A stretch of DNA of 64,000 nucleotides, taken from DASCNA01 sp036011305. Its GTDB lineage: Bacteria > Verrucomicrobiota > Lentisphaeria > Victivallales > GWF2-38-69. Where the stretch lies: contig DASCNA010000095.1 of the NCBI GenBank assembly GCA_036011305.1, positions 46,558 through 110,557 of the forward strand. Direction: 5' to 3'. Every line of letters begins with the position of its first letter. Positions within the stretch are counted from its first letter, which is position 1. This document shows, piece by piece, positions 55,183-64,000 of the stretch. The notes beneath the pieces were generated by a model that did no database searches, was not told where the DNA came from, and was given only the letters and a program-made list of their open reading frames with translations. The translations under genes and the position numbers were made by a program.

Positions 55183-56016
55183 ATGTTGGCTACATTAAAA
55201 GAATTATTACCCGCTGCTTCTAATTCGGATTATGCAGTAGCCGGTTTTAACGTGTTTGGTTACGAAGATGCTAAAGCTGTAATTGAAGCAGCAGAAGAAT
55301 TGAATGCACCGACTATTCTAATGGCTAACAAGGATATTGTAAAACATATGAAAGTTGAATATTTAGGACCGTTACTTTCGGCTTTGGCAAACGATGCCAG
55401 AATTCCAGTTTGTGTCCATTTAGATCATACATATAAATACTCCACTATCATTAGGGCATTAAAATCAGGATTCAATTCTGTAATGTTTGATGGTTCACAA
55501 CTCAGTCTGGAAGAAAATATAAAACGAACGAAGGGAATTGTTGAAATTGCATCATCTGTAAATGCATCAGTTGAAGGAGAAATTGGTTCAGTGGCATATA
55601 GCGATCCAGACTCTAATATAAAATCAATTTATACAGAACCTGATGAGGCAGCCAGATTTGCAGCAGAAACAGGGGTTGATGCTATGGCAGTTGCTGTGGG
55701 AACAATACACAGACAGATAACCCAAAGTTCATGTATTCAATTTGACCGACTGAATACAATACAATCCAGATGCAATATCCCACTGGTAATTCATGGAAGT
55801 AGCGGAATACCTGATAATGAGGTTCAAAAACTTGCAAAAACAAAAGTATCTAAAATGAATATCGGTACTGCTTTGCGTATGGCTTTTGGGAATAGCATGA
55901 GGCGTGATATGGAAGCGAATCCTGACCTTTTTGATCGTCTTACAATGTTTCATCGAGCCATGACCTATGTAAAAATAGAGGCCAAAAATAAAATAAAATT
56001 GTTAGGATGGAAATAG
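55183..56016 (+). CDS. iolJ: Class II aldolase, probable IolJ
   Basis: A 277-residue zinc-dependent aldolase (fructose-bisphosphate aldolase class II family). It has GFNVFGYEDAKAVIEAAEE, the metal-binding HLDHT, VEGEIGSV, AVAVGTIH and HGSSGIPD. In this operon it most likely cleaves 2-deoxy-5-keto-gluconate-6-phosphate to DHAP and malonate semialdehyde. A tagatose or fructose aldolase cannot be excluded from sequence alone. GAGGTG precedes the start. Confidence 0.85.
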   Translation: MLATLKELLPAASNSDYAVAGFNVFGYEDAKAVIEAAEELNAPTILMANKDIVKHMKVEYLGPLLSALANDARIPVCVHLDHTYKYSTIIRALKSGFNSVMFDGSQLSLEENIKRTKGIVEIASSVNASVEGEIGSVAYSDPDSNIKSIYTEPDEAARFAAETGVDAMAVAVGTIHRQITQSSCIQFDRLNTIQSRCNIPLVIHGSSGIPDNEVQKLAKTKVSKMNIGTALRMAFGNSMRRDMEANPDLFDRLTMFHRAMTYVKIEAKNKIKLLGWK

Positions 56017-56117
56017 TACTAAAATCTATAATATTTTGGATAAATAAAGCAAAACAATATCTTTTGGTAATTTCTAATTTTTTAAGATTCGAAGAATAGT
56101 TTATAAGGAAATTTATA

Positions 56118-57293
56118 ATGTTTAATGAAGAACTGAGATTTGAACAACCAATCAAGTGGGCAATGATAGGTGGTGGGCGCGGTAGTCAAATAGGTTACAT
56201 CCATAGAGCTGCGGCTGCTAGAGATAATTTATTTAAGCTGGTGGGAGGCGCATTTGATATTATTCCTGAAAACCGTACTGAATTTGGTACAAATATTGGA
56301 CTAGATCCTGAGCGTTGTTATTCAGATTACAAAACAATGATTGCAGAAGAATCTAAAAAAAAAGATGGTATACAGGCAGTGTCCATAGCAACTCCAAATA
56401 AATTTCATTATGAAATGTGTAAAGCATCATTGAAGGCAGGATTACATGTAATTTGTGAAAAACCACTCTGTTTCAGTGTAGCAGAATGTAAAGAATTACA
56501 GGAACTAGCAAAACATAAGAAAAAAATAATTGCAGTTTCATACGGATATACCGGACATCAGTTGATCCATCAGGGCAGAAAAATGATTGAAAACGGCGAT
56601 CTTGGTGAAATTAGAATAATCAACATGCAATTTGCTCACGGATGGCATTCGTCAGAAGTAGAAAAAAGCGATCCTGGTACAAAATGGCGTATTACACCTG
56701 AATTTTCCGGTTCAACATACGTTCTGGGTGATGTAGGGACACATGCATTCTATCTAGCGGAAGTAATGGTTCCTGACCTTAAAATTAAAGAGTTAATGTG
56801 TTCTCGTCAAAGTTTTGTTTCTAGCAGGGCTCCATTGGAAGATAATGCTTTTGTTATTATGCATTTTACAAATGGTGCCGTAGGTAATTTGTGGGCTAGC
56901 TGTGTAAATGCAGGTTCAACACATGATCAACGAATTAGAGTAGTTGGTTCAAAAGCTTCAATTGAGTGGTGTGACGAGCATCCTAACCAGTTGAAATATG
57001 AAATTCAGGGAAAACCCAAACAGATTTTAGACAGAGGACAGAGTTATCTGTACAATGAAGATGAAGCAGTTTCATGTAACCGTCTTGGTGGAGGTCATGC
57101 AGTCGGTTTGTTTGAAGCTTGGTCTAACTTATATCATAGGTATGCTTTGGCAATAGATGCAAAGGATCGCAATGATAACGATTTGCTCGACAAACTTTGG
57201 TATCCTGATATAAATTCGGGAATAGATGGTGTTCACTTTTTGGAAAAATGTGTAGAGTCAGCCGATCGTGGATGTCAATTTGTAAAATTCTAA
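56118..57293 (+). CDS. Gfo/Idh/MocA-family oxidoreductase
   Basis: A 391-residue NAD(P)-dependent dehydrogenase. The Rossmann part is WAMIGGGRGSQIGYIHRAAA, with the family's AIATPNKFHYEMCKASLKAGLHVICEKPLC motif including catalytic Lys in EKP. DVGTHAFYLAEVMVPD supplies the second-domain His. In an iol operon it is the candidate inositol or scyllo-inosose dehydrogenase (IolG role), but its length and start are those of a group often seen with many sugars, so the substrate is uncertain. It is the last gene before a terminator. Confidence 0.87.
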   Translation: MFNEELRFEQPIKWAMIGGGRGSQIGYIHRAAAARDNLFKLVGGAFDIIPENRTEFGTNIGLDPERCYSDYKTMIAEESKKKDGIQAVSIATPNKFHYEMCKASLKAGLHVICEKPLCFSVAECKELQELAKHKKKIIAVSYGYTGHQLIHQGRKMIENGDLGEIRIINMQFAHGWHSSEVEKSDPGTKWRITPEFSGSTYVLGDVGTHAFYLAEVMVPDLKIKELMCSRQSFVSSRAPLEDNAFVIMHFTNGAVGNLWASCVNAGSTHDQRIRVVGSKASIEWCDEHPNQLKYEIQGKPKQILDRGQSYLYNEDEAVSCNRLGGGHAVGLFEAWSNLYHRYALAIDAKDRNDNDLLDKLWYPDINSGIDGVHFLEKCVESADRGCQFVKF

Positions 57294-57323
57294 TCAAAGA
57301 TTAGATCATCTGTAAAACAAGTC

Positions 57324-57388
57324 ATAAGGTTGAATTTGTTTAAAAAAAGCTAAATAAAAAAACAAATTTTGCCTTATACTTTTTGTTG
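57324..57388 (+). terminator. Probable terminator of the iol operon
   Basis: ATAAGG (57324-57329) with CCTTAT (57372-57377), and AATTTGTTT (57333-57341) with AAACAAATT (57360-57368), pair around an A-rich loop with a symmetric TTG/TTG internal loop. ACTTTTTGTT follows. It lies about 30 bases after the oxidoreductase stop. The rest of the 305-base gap before the FUSC gene shows nothing assignable. Confidence 0.6.
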
Positions 57389-57598
57389 TCTTGATAAAAA
57401 CTCCATTGCTTATTTATATGAATATAAAATATGAACTTAGCTTCATTATCCGTGTAAAGATACTCTATTTCCTGCCTAAAGTAAATACTAATAGTACGCA
57501 TATTCCATGATCTTTTAGACTCAATATTGTATCTTTAAGCATTACTGGATAAAATTGATGTTAAATTATAACAGATTATTTAACGGTGCTTATATAAT

Positions 57599-59833
57599 AT
57601 GGCTTTAGCTTATTACGTTAACTGTATATCAACAGAAGCTATAAAATTAAAAAGAGATTTTTCCTTTTCCAATAGAAATGTAAAGATTGCTATAAAATCA
57701 GGTATTACCTGTGTTATTGCAGTTATGCTTGCCTATGTTCTGGAACTTCAAACTGTTGTATGGTGTGCTATCACAAGTCTGATTATGGTTCAGCCTAATT
57801 TGGGGGCTTCGTTTAAAAAAGGTATGTTGAGGATCTGTGGGACAGTTGCAGGTGCTTTAGCCGGTGTAATTATTTTTGGATTATTTGTTCAGAACCATAT
57901 TTTTTTCAGTATAGCCATTCTTGCTATTGGAACAGTTTGCTATTACCGAAAAGAGAGATCTGAATACAGCTATTTCTGGTACCTTGGAATGGTTACATTC
58001 ATGCTTGTGGCTGTAGAGGGATTAGAAAAAGTATATGCTGATGAAATTATTTATGTAGCTGTAAACAGAGGGATGGAAATAGTTTTGGGTGTCATTGTTT
58101 CCCTCATTGTAAATCTGTATATATGGCCTTTTTTTGCCACAGATGATATGGTGGTCAAAGTAAAGAGTATCAGAAAAAAAACCAGTAATATAATTGAAGA
58201 AGTGTATTCTCATTATGTGGAACTGAAACCATTCAATTCATCAACTGTAATTGATTTATATCAGGATTTGGAAGATGAAATAAAAAAATTCAACGGTCTG
58301 CATTCTAATGCGCTTCTGGAAAGGAAGATTAACAAAAATTATTTTCTGGAAACTAAAAATGAAATAATGAGAATATCTGAATGGGTAGAAAAACTGATAA
58401 ATTTTTATGCAAGTATTAACAAATTTAAAAATTTATCATTTCATAAAAAATTTACTCCGATGTTTACTCAACTGCTTTCAAATATAGCAGATATACATAA
58501 AGCTATCGGTGAAAATGATTCAAAAAAAATTAATAAACTTAAAAATAAATCTGAAATAATTTTACATGATATTGAACTGAGGTATAAAAAAAATGTTCAA
58601 AGAGGAAGAAATAAATCTTATCCGATAACCGATGTTCTGCTTTTTCATGAATTCATGCTTATTCTGCATGAACTATTCGGTATATATTTTGATATTTACT
58701 GTATGAAGAATCTTTCAGTTAATTTAAAGAAAGCTAATAGTGTTATAGATAAGTATGAAATAAATACACAGGCTACTTTTGGTATATACAGATCAAAATT
58801 CCTTGGGATTAACATTAATTTACATATACCTTCACTAAAGTACGCATTTAAAGCTTCAATTACTTTACTTGTAGTCATATGGGGATGGTGGGCATTGGAA
58901 CTTCCACAGGGGCAGGGAGGGATAAATATAGCAATAGCTGTGATGGTGGTTAGTCAGGCTGACGCTGTTTCCAGTAATCTTAAAGGAATACATAGATTAA
59001 TGGGGTGCTTAATAGGTGCAGCTCTTGGGCTTACTTTTCTTTTTTTTCAGGTAGAATCTACAGTATTCTTATGTCTATGCCTGTTTTTAGTTAGTTCTTT
59101 TGCCGCCTATGTTCAGTGCGGTGGTGCTGGCATTTCTTATATGGGGATGCAGATAGGTTTGGCATATTTTGTAGCGACCATTAACGATTTTACTCAACAG
59201 CCTGATATTGTTCATATCGTTTATCGTTTTATTGGTATATTTTTCGGAATTTTCTGTGTCTGGGCTATCGGTATGCTTTTTTGGCGGGATGATTATCGAT
59301 CGCGGCTTAGGCTTCAGATTTTTGAATATATAAAACAGTTTAAAAATATCAATCTTACTGTCAGCAATACTATCAATAGTGATTTAATGATTGAGGAATT
59401 GAAATCAATTGATTTTACAATCAGCAGGTTAAATATTTTTAATGAACTTTCAGATGACGTTTATAAACTTTTAGAAAACTGGCTTATATACAGCAGAAGA
59501 CTAATTTTTATTATCAATACTCTGGTAAATACTGAAGAGACACCATTAAAATTCATAGCATCGATAAAACCTGTTATTATAAATGATATACAGAATCTTC
59601 TTTATGACGTAGGCGATCATGCTGAGACTATATCTTCAAAAACACTTGATATAGAGAAAATTGTTTCAGAAATAGAGGATATGAAACTGTACGTTAGAGT
59701 CAAAAATCTTTTAGGAGACAAAGATATGGAATTTAAACAAAAATATTCACATACTATAACAATATTAAAGAGAATTGTGCTAAGGGCTTCGGATATTCAT
59801 AGATTGAAAAATGAGATTCTTAGCAAAATTTAG
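57599..59833 (+). CDS. FUSC-family membrane protein
   Basis: A 744-residue inner-membrane protein of the FUSC (AaeB/YccS-like) group. Two sets of hydrophobic helices (about residues 30-170 and 415-560) enclose a cytoplasmic region, and a further soluble tail follows. Both sets contain the duplicated theme KxAIKSGITCVIAVML.../KYAFKASITLLVVIW and VQPNLGASFKKG.../VSQADAVSSNLKG. Relatives export aromatic acids or are associated with envelope stress; the substrate is unknown. It begins 305 bases after the iol operon and is followed 56 bases later by a phosphatase. Confidence 0.8.
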   Translation: MALAYYVNCISTEAIKLKRDFSFSNRNVKIAIKSGITCVIAVMLAYVLELQTVVWCAITSLIMVQPNLGASFKKGMLRICGTVAGALAGVIIFGLFVQNHIFFSIAILAIGTVCYYRKERSEYSYFWYLGMVTFMLVAVEGLEKVYADEIIYVAVNRGMEIVLGVIVSLIVNLYIWPFFATDDMVVKVKSIRKKTSNIIEEVYSHYVELKPFNSSTVIDLYQDLEDEIKKFNGLHSNALLERKINKNYFLETKNEIMRISEWVEKLINFYASINKFKNLSFHKKFTPMFTQLLSNIADIHKAIGENDSKKINKLKNKSEIILHDIELRYKKNVQRGRNKSYPITDVLLFHEFMLILHELFGIYFDIYCMKNLSVNLKKANSVIDKYEINTQATFGIYRSKFLGININLHIPSLKYAFKASITLLVVIWGWWALELPQGQGGINIAIAVMVVSQADAVSSNLKGIHRLMGCLIGAALGLTFLFFQVESTVFLCLCLFLVSSFAAYVQCGGAGISYMGMQIGLAYFVATINDFTQQPDIVHIVYRFIGIFFGIFCVWAIGMLFWRDDYRSRLRLQIFEYIKQFKNINLTVSNTINSDLMIEELKSIDFTISRLNIFNELSDDVYKLLENWLIYSRRLIFIINTLVNTEETPLKFIASIKPVIINDIQNLLYDVGDHAETISSKTLDIEKIVSEIEDMKLYVRVKNLLGDKDMEFKQKYSHTITILKRIVLRASDIHRLKNEILSKI

Positions 59834-59889
59834 AAACCTGTTATAATTTTTAATGGATAAATGATAAATGGTTAATAGAGGAAAATTTT

Positions 59890-60948
59890 ATGAGGAAATT
59901 AATTCTTAGAGCTATTATCTTATTATTTCTGTTCCAGTTTACACTAACAGCTTCAGAAAAACTTATGTTTGCTGCTGTACTTTTCAGGCATGGAGATCGT
60001 ACACCAACCAAAGCCCTTAAAAATAATACTTATAACTGGAAGATAGGGTTAGGTGAACTGACTCCAATAGGTATGCTCCAGGAATTTAATCTGGGTAAGT
60101 ATTTTCACAATAGATATATTAAAAAATTTAAACTGATTCCTGAAGAATATAATTCGTCTGAAGTATATGTGAGAGCTACAGACTCAAACAGAACGTTGAT
60201 GAGCGCTGAATCTCTCCTTTATGGTTTTTATCCTTCTGGTACCGGTCCTCTTCTGGCTGATAAGAAGCCTGCTTTACCTTATAGATTTCAACCTGTACCT
60301 GTACATAGTGCAATGGAGTTGAATGATAAATTATTAAGTGCTCAGAGTATATATAAATGCAAATTGCACAAGCTTCAGAAAGAACTTGTATATGATACAG
60401 AAAAATGGCAGAAAACGCAGAAATTGTATGAACACTATTTTAAAAGCTGGTCAATTATTTCCGGTTTTAAAATTCAAAACCTTGAAGATGTAAAATCTTT
60501 TGCTGCAAATGTTTTTATAAGAAATATTCATGGGATTAAACAACCGAATGGGATTACAGAAAATGATAAAAAAATTCTGTTTAAATTATATCCATGGATA
60601 CATGCGGAACAATATCTGCCTCAGGTAATCGGTATGCAGATATCTAAAGACCTGATTCATGAGATAATAAATAATTCTGAAAAATCTATAGAAGGAAAAA
60701 CAGTAAATAAGTTATTTCTATACTCAGCACATGATACAAATATTCTTGGATTAATGAGTGCCCTGGGGGCTCCACTAAAAGAAAATCCTCCTTATGCATC
60801 ATTTGTTGGCATAGAACTTTATGAAATTAAAAATGAATATTTTGTTAAGATTTTATATAATAAAAAGTATGTAAAACTTGCACTGAAAAGTGATAATGAT
60901 TACTATCCTTTTAAAGCTTTTGTCAATTACTGCAATAAATTGATGTAA
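59890..60948 (+). CDS. Secreted histidine acid phosphatase
   Basis: A 352-residue phosphatase. Residues 1 to about 21 form a signal peptide. The catalytic RHGDRTP starts at residue 33 (His34 forms the phosphohistidine) and the proton donor is in SAHDTN near residue 280. The sequence resembles the acid phosphatase (ACP2/PAP-like) branch more than AppA phytase, which has RHGVRAPT. Periplasmic. Its place after the inositol operon suggests release of phosphate and alcohols, perhaps including inositol phosphates, but that is inferred from position. It follows FUSC closely and may be cotranscribed. Confidence 0.88.
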   Translation: MRKLILRAIILLFLFQFTLTASEKLMFAAVLFRHGDRTPTKALKNNTYNWKIGLGELTPIGMLQEFNLGKYFHNRYIKKFKLIPEEYNSSEVYVRATDSNRTLMSAESLLYGFYPSGTGPLLADKKPALPYRFQPVPVHSAMELNDKLLSAQSIYKCKLHKLQKELVYDTEKWQKTQKLYEHYFKSWSIISGFKIQNLEDVKSFAANVFIRNIHGIKQPNGITENDKKILFKLYPWIHAEQYLPQVIGMQISKDLIHEIINNSEKSIEGKTVNKLFLYSAHDTNILGLMSALGAPLKENPPYASFVGIELYEIKNEYFVKILYNKKYVKLALKSDNDYYPFKAFVNYCNKLM

Positions 60949-61081
60949 TAATACTATCAGTTTTATAAAGTCATATAATAATATATGATATTCTTATATA
61001 TTCTACTTTTCTTATTCTGCTTTAATTATACATTAAATAGTTTGATTTCTTTAATTCCATTTATTCTAGAAAAAATATTGC

Positions 61082-62149
61082 ATGATCGATATAGAAATAT
61101 CCAAAAAATTTAAAAACTTTAAGATGGATTATTCCTTCTGCATGGAAACCAACAGAGTAGTTGTATTCGGTTCATCAGGATGCGGAAAAACATCTTTGCT
61201 TAAACTGATTACCGGTTTTGAAAAACCGGATAAAGGATATATAAGAATAAATGGGAGAGAAATTTTTAATAAATCAAAAAATATAAGTGTACCTGTCCAC
61301 TTGAGAAATTTTGGATATCTGCCTCAGGAGTGTACGCTTTTTCCAAATATGAATGTTAGAGATAACATTCTATATGGAGTAAAAAATCAAAAGTCAAAAA
61401 TTGATAAAGAAAAGTTCAACAATATTCTTGAGAGACTTCAGATAGAAAAAAAAATGGATGACATGCCAGGAAAGCTTTCCGGTGGGCAGAAACAGAGAGT
61501 TGCTCTTGCCAGAATTTTAATGCTAAAACCTGAACTTTTATTACTTGATGAACCTTTTGCTGCACTTGATACACCTATAAAAAACTGTTTAAGGGATTTA
61601 GTTGTAGATATATCCAATGAAGAAAACATTCCTGTACTTTTCATTACGCATGATATTGAAGATTCTTATGCAATAGGAAAAGAAATTATAATAATGAACG
61701 ATGGTTACATTACTGAATATGGTAGAACACATTCTATAATAGATCATCCAAAATATACCAGAACAGCGCGATTGTTTGATTATAAAAACATCTGGCCTAT
61801 AAAGGATTATAAAAACAGTAAGGTCAGTGTTGATGATATACTTTTTTTTGATGTAAAGCATTGTGCAGATGAAATGTTTGATCATGTATGCATAAGGCCT
61901 GACAGAGTAAAGATTGTTAATATATGTCCGGCAGGAAAAGAACTCTTCAGTAATTATTTTGAAGGAAAAGTTCTGGATATACATTATAGAGGTAAGTATA
62001 ACAAAATTCAGTTTTTAGCTGATATTAATGTGAAATTTGAAATATATGTTTCAAATATTTATTTCAAACAGCTAGGTATAAAAGAAAAAGAAAGGCTTGC
62101 TATAACTGTGGATAAAGAATCAGTTATTTTATGCAAAGGCAATAGATAG
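61082..62149 (+). CDS. modC: Molybdate/tungstate-type ABC transporter ATPase
   Basis: A 355-residue ATPase of the ModC/CysA-like import group. Walker A is FGSSGCGKTS, signature LSGGQKQRVALAR, Walker B LLLLDEPFAALD, and the His loop FITHD. The C-terminal third carries a TOBE-like regulatory domain (HVCIRPDRVKIVN...). It is followed by a ModA-like binding protein and a ModB-like permease, which fixes the role. No clear ribosome site is seen before the ATG. Confidence 0.85.
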   Translation: MIDIEISKKFKNFKMDYSFCMETNRVVVFGSSGCGKTSLLKLITGFEKPDKGYIRINGREIFNKSKNISVPVHLRNFGYLPQECTLFPNMNVRDNILYGVKNQKSKIDKEKFNNILERLQIEKKMDDMPGKLSGGQKQRVALARILMLKPELLLLDEPFAALDTPIKNCLRDLVVDISNEENIPVLFITHDIEDSYAIGKEIIIMNDGYITEYGRTHSIIDHPKYTRTARLFDYKNIWPIKDYKNSKVSVDDILFFDVKHCADEMFDHVCIRPDRVKIVNICPAGKELFSNYFEGKVLDIHYRGKYNKIQFLADINVKFEIYVSNIYFKQLGIKEKERLAITVDKESVILCKGNR

Positions 62150-62224
62150 TTTATTAATTATAAATGGTTAATTATTAATTTTAAATATGTAAGAAGTTTT
62201 AATTATTTAGGAGATTTTAAGTAT

Positions 62225-62974
62225 ATGAAATTATTTAAGTACATACTTGTAGGTGTGACACTGTTGTTGTCAACTAATATTTTTGCAGGGTCGGTTTTAT
62301 ACTGGTATCTAGCAGCATCCATGGCAAAGCCAGGAACAGAAATAGTACAGAATTTTAATAAAGAAAATCACTCATTTCAGGTTATATTAATGCTCGGCGG
62401 TTCCGGGCAGCTTCTAAGTAAAATTCAAGCGTCACATAAAGGCGATATATATACACCTGCTTCCGGTTTCTTTCTGAAAAAAGCAGAAAAATTAAACCTT
62501 GTAAAAAATTCTAAAAAATTATTAACCCAGTATCCTGTTTTTGGATTATCCAAAAAATTGAATAATAAAAAATTGACATTTAATGATATCGTAAATGGTA
62601 AATATAAACTGGCTGTCGGAAATCCTAATACTATGGCTTTAGGTCAGACATATATTAATATGAAAAAGAAAATGGGACCGGATATAGCTGCTAAATTGAA
62701 GAAAAATGAGGCTGTATATGCTCTGAACGTTGGCCAGGATATCAATTATGTGATGACAGGCGTTGTTGATGCCGGATTAATGTATAATACTGATGCTACG
62801 GCAAATAATATTAAATATGTCACTATTCCATCCAAGTATAATATTCCTGCTGCTGCATATTTAGCTACTTTGAAAACAGCAACTTCTGATAATAATGTCA
62901 AGATATTCGAAAATTATATTTATAAAAATTCTCAAATATTCAAGAAATACGGATTTGACTTAGTAACGAAATAA
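62225..62974 (+). CDS. modA: Molybdate/tungstate-binding periplasmic protein
   Basis: A 249-residue binding protein with a Sec signal peptide ending in FAGS. LYWYLAASMAKPGTEI and LGGSGQLLSKIQASHKGDIYTPAS are the oxyanion-contact segments of ModA/WtpA proteins, and DAGLMYNTDA is the late hinge motif. AGGAG lies before the start. It lies between the ATPase and permease genes of the same importer. Molybdate or tungstate cannot be told apart from the sequence. Confidence 0.87.
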   Translation: MKLFKYILVGVTLLLSTNIFAGSVLYWYLAASMAKPGTEIVQNFNKENHSFQVILMLGGSGQLLSKIQASHKGDIYTPASGFFLKKAEKLNLVKNSKKLLTQYPVFGLSKKLNNKKLTFNDIVNGKYKLAVGNPNTMALGQTYINMKKKMGPDIAAKLKKNEAVYALNVGQDINYVMTGVVDAGLMYNTDATANNIKYVTIPSKYNIPAAAYLATLKTATSDNNVKIFENYIYKNSQIFKKYGFDLVTK

Positions 62975-62979
62975 ATACT

Positions 62980-63747
62980 ATGAAAGTTTCCATATTAACT
63001 AAAACAGTTGTATTTTTATTGGTTTTTTTTGTGCTGGCAATAATTTTTATTGGAGCTTCGCATACGAGTATTAATTCTCTAAAAAATTTGTTTTCAGATA
63101 AGGAATTTATAGAATCTGTTTTTTTTAGTATAAAGACATCAGTTATTGCTACGGTTTTTTCATTTATATTTGGAGTACCTTCAGGCCTATATCTTTCAAG
63201 ATCCAAAGGTAAAATAAGCTGTATTATAGATGCAATTTTTGATATTCCGTTAGTTGTTCCGCCGTTAATAGTGGGGGTTTTATTATTAACTTTATTCAAT
63301 ATTCCAATTATTAAAGATTTTTATGATTTTATATTTACTACATCAGGCGCTGTTGTCGCACAGTTTTTTGTAGCTTTTCCATTGACAGTTAAAGCTGCAA
63401 AAAGTACATTTGATATGATCCCTGATATATATGAAATGACAGCAATGACTCTGGGAAGCAAGCCATTTAAATCGTTCTATGACACCACATTTAAAATTGC
63501 CTTTCCAGGCATTTTATCCGGTATTTTACTCACATGGCTAAGAAGCATGGGAGAGTTTGGTGCTACTTTAATGGTAGGTGGAGGAATTCCTTTTAAAACT
63601 GAAAACATACCGATTAATATCTATATAAATATGACTTCCGGTAATTTTCAGAAGGGAGTGGCGGCAAGTGTTATTTCAATTGCTATCGCATTCTGCTTTA
63701 TTATTGTCATAAAAGTGCTATTTTTAAGTAAAAAGAAATCTGATTAA
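62980..63747 (+). CDS. modB: Molybdate ABC transporter permease
   Basis: A 255-residue permease with five to six helices and the ModB-type loop (EMTAMTLGSKPFKSFYDTTFKIAFPGILSG). GVPSGLYLSRSKGK and SMGEFGATLMVGG are family segments. It begins five bases after the binding-protein stop, so it is translated in the same operon. Confidence 0.9.
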   Translation: MKVSILTKTVVFLLVFFVLAIIFIGASHTSINSLKNLFSDKEFIESVFFSIKTSVIATVFSFIFGVPSGLYLSRSKGKISCIIDAIFDIPLVVPPLIVGVLLLTLFNIPIIKDFYDFIFTTSGAVVAQFFVAFPLTVKAAKSTFDMIPDIYEMTAMTLGSKPFKSFYDTTFKIAFPGILSGILLTWLRSMGEFGATLMVGGGIPFKTENIPINIYINMTSGNFQKGVAASVISIAIAFCFIIVIKVLFLSKKKSD

Positions 63748-63797
63748 GCAAATTAAATTGTTTATGATTAATTGTTAATAAATTTTAGAGGTGAATT

Positions 63798-63986
63798 ATG
63801 ACAGATGACAAAATTATGACAGCAATAAAAAACAACTGCGTTGAAAAAGATGGTAAATGTAAACTTTCTTGCCCTGCTGCATTTAATATTGCGAAAGAGC
63901 TTGGTGTAGATTTGAAAAAAATTACCGAAGTATGCAACACAAATAATATTAAAATAAATAATTGTCAACTTGGCTGTTTCGAGTAA
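63798..63986 (+). CDS. Small cysteine-containing protein of the molybdate operon
   Basis: A 62-residue protein with five Cys (CVEKDGKCKLSC and late C...NCQLGC) and helix-forming KELGVDLKKI. A compact winged-helix-like fold with the ending INNCQLGCF is one I recall from small proteins next to molybdenum genes in anaerobes, but I cannot name its function. AGAGGTG lies before the start. It starts 50 bases after modB, so it belongs to the same operon or immediately follows it. Confidence 0.6.
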   Translation: MTDDKIMTAIKNNCVEKDGKCKLSCPAAFNIAKELGVDLKKITEVCNTNNIKINNCQLGCFE

Positions 63987-64000
63987 TTTTTATTGACTTT

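Noticed and set aside
59890..60948. Calling the acid phosphatase a phytase
   Set aside because: The catalytic motif is RHGDRTP with SAHDTN, as in ACP2/PAP-like phosphatases; phytase activity cannot be claimed from the sequence.

Overview
The window is visibly AT-rich and comes from a Gram-negative bacterium: it encodes an RND efflux pump with its periplasmic adaptor, YajC, lipoprotein and Sec signal peptides, and dTDP-rhamnose synthesis. Gene content suggests an anaerobic, fermentative, carbohydrate-scavenging organism: several binding-protein-dependent sugar importers, inositol catabolism, sugar isomerase and Gfo/Idh/MocA enzymes, biotin carboxyl-transfer enzymes, and clostridial-type and other Fe-S proteins. 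This would fit Lentisphaerota (PVC) or Spirochaetota, but no phylogenetic marker here was decisive, so the assignment is a weak guess. The code is standard: TGA ends panB, a RhaT-like gene, several transporters and others. No rRNA, tRNA, CRISPR array, insertion sequence or prophage was seen.

Layout. 1-5 kb (minus strand): yajC, six-domain ribosomal protein S1, an EF-G-like GTPase and rfbC. 5.2-7.2 kb: the compact pantothenate operon panB-panC-panD. 7.2-9.1 kb: an unusual XRE-HTH protein with four PAS domains. 9.3-12.8 kb: a 12S-like carboxyltransferase and a 5S-like carboxyltransferase fused to a biotin domain, ending in a very clear terminator; with no biotin carboxylase or decarboxylase beta subunit nearby, the pair looks like a two-gene transcarboxylase. 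13-18 kb: RhaT-like permease, then a PIG-L deacetylase with a sugar ABC importer lacking an ATPase. 18.2-32.5 kb is an accessory stretch: SGNH hydrolase, cytosolic RdhA-like Fe-S protein, acetyltransferases, three methyltransferases, an AraA-like isomerase, a nitrilase, a small kinase, a large CehA/McbA-like protein, a DUF362 ferredoxin protein and an SDR.

32.7-35.2 kb holds two genes with an in-frame TGA: a C69 dipeptidase whose signal peptide is cut by TGA, and a small membrane protein that is a paralogue of an intact one at 26.7 kb. A two-cluster ferredoxin lies between them. 35.5-42.3 kb is an export/transport zone: EmrE-like SMR, an RND pump operon whose third gene is a small secreted protein with a 45-residue repeat rather than an outer-membrane channel, and an MHS-family MFS transporter.

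44.8-57.3 kb is a carbohydrate locus: three tandem, closely related binding proteins and two permeases on the minus strand, then a LacI-family regulator and iolE-iolC-iolB-iolJ plus an oxidoreductase on the plus strand. The same perfect 14-base palindrome lies before the regulator and before iolE, so the LacI protein probably controls both itself and the inositol genes. iolD and iolA are not here. Downstream are a FUSC transporter, a secreted histidine acid phosphatase that might release inositol from phosphates, and a molybdate importer with a small cysteine-rich companion protein.
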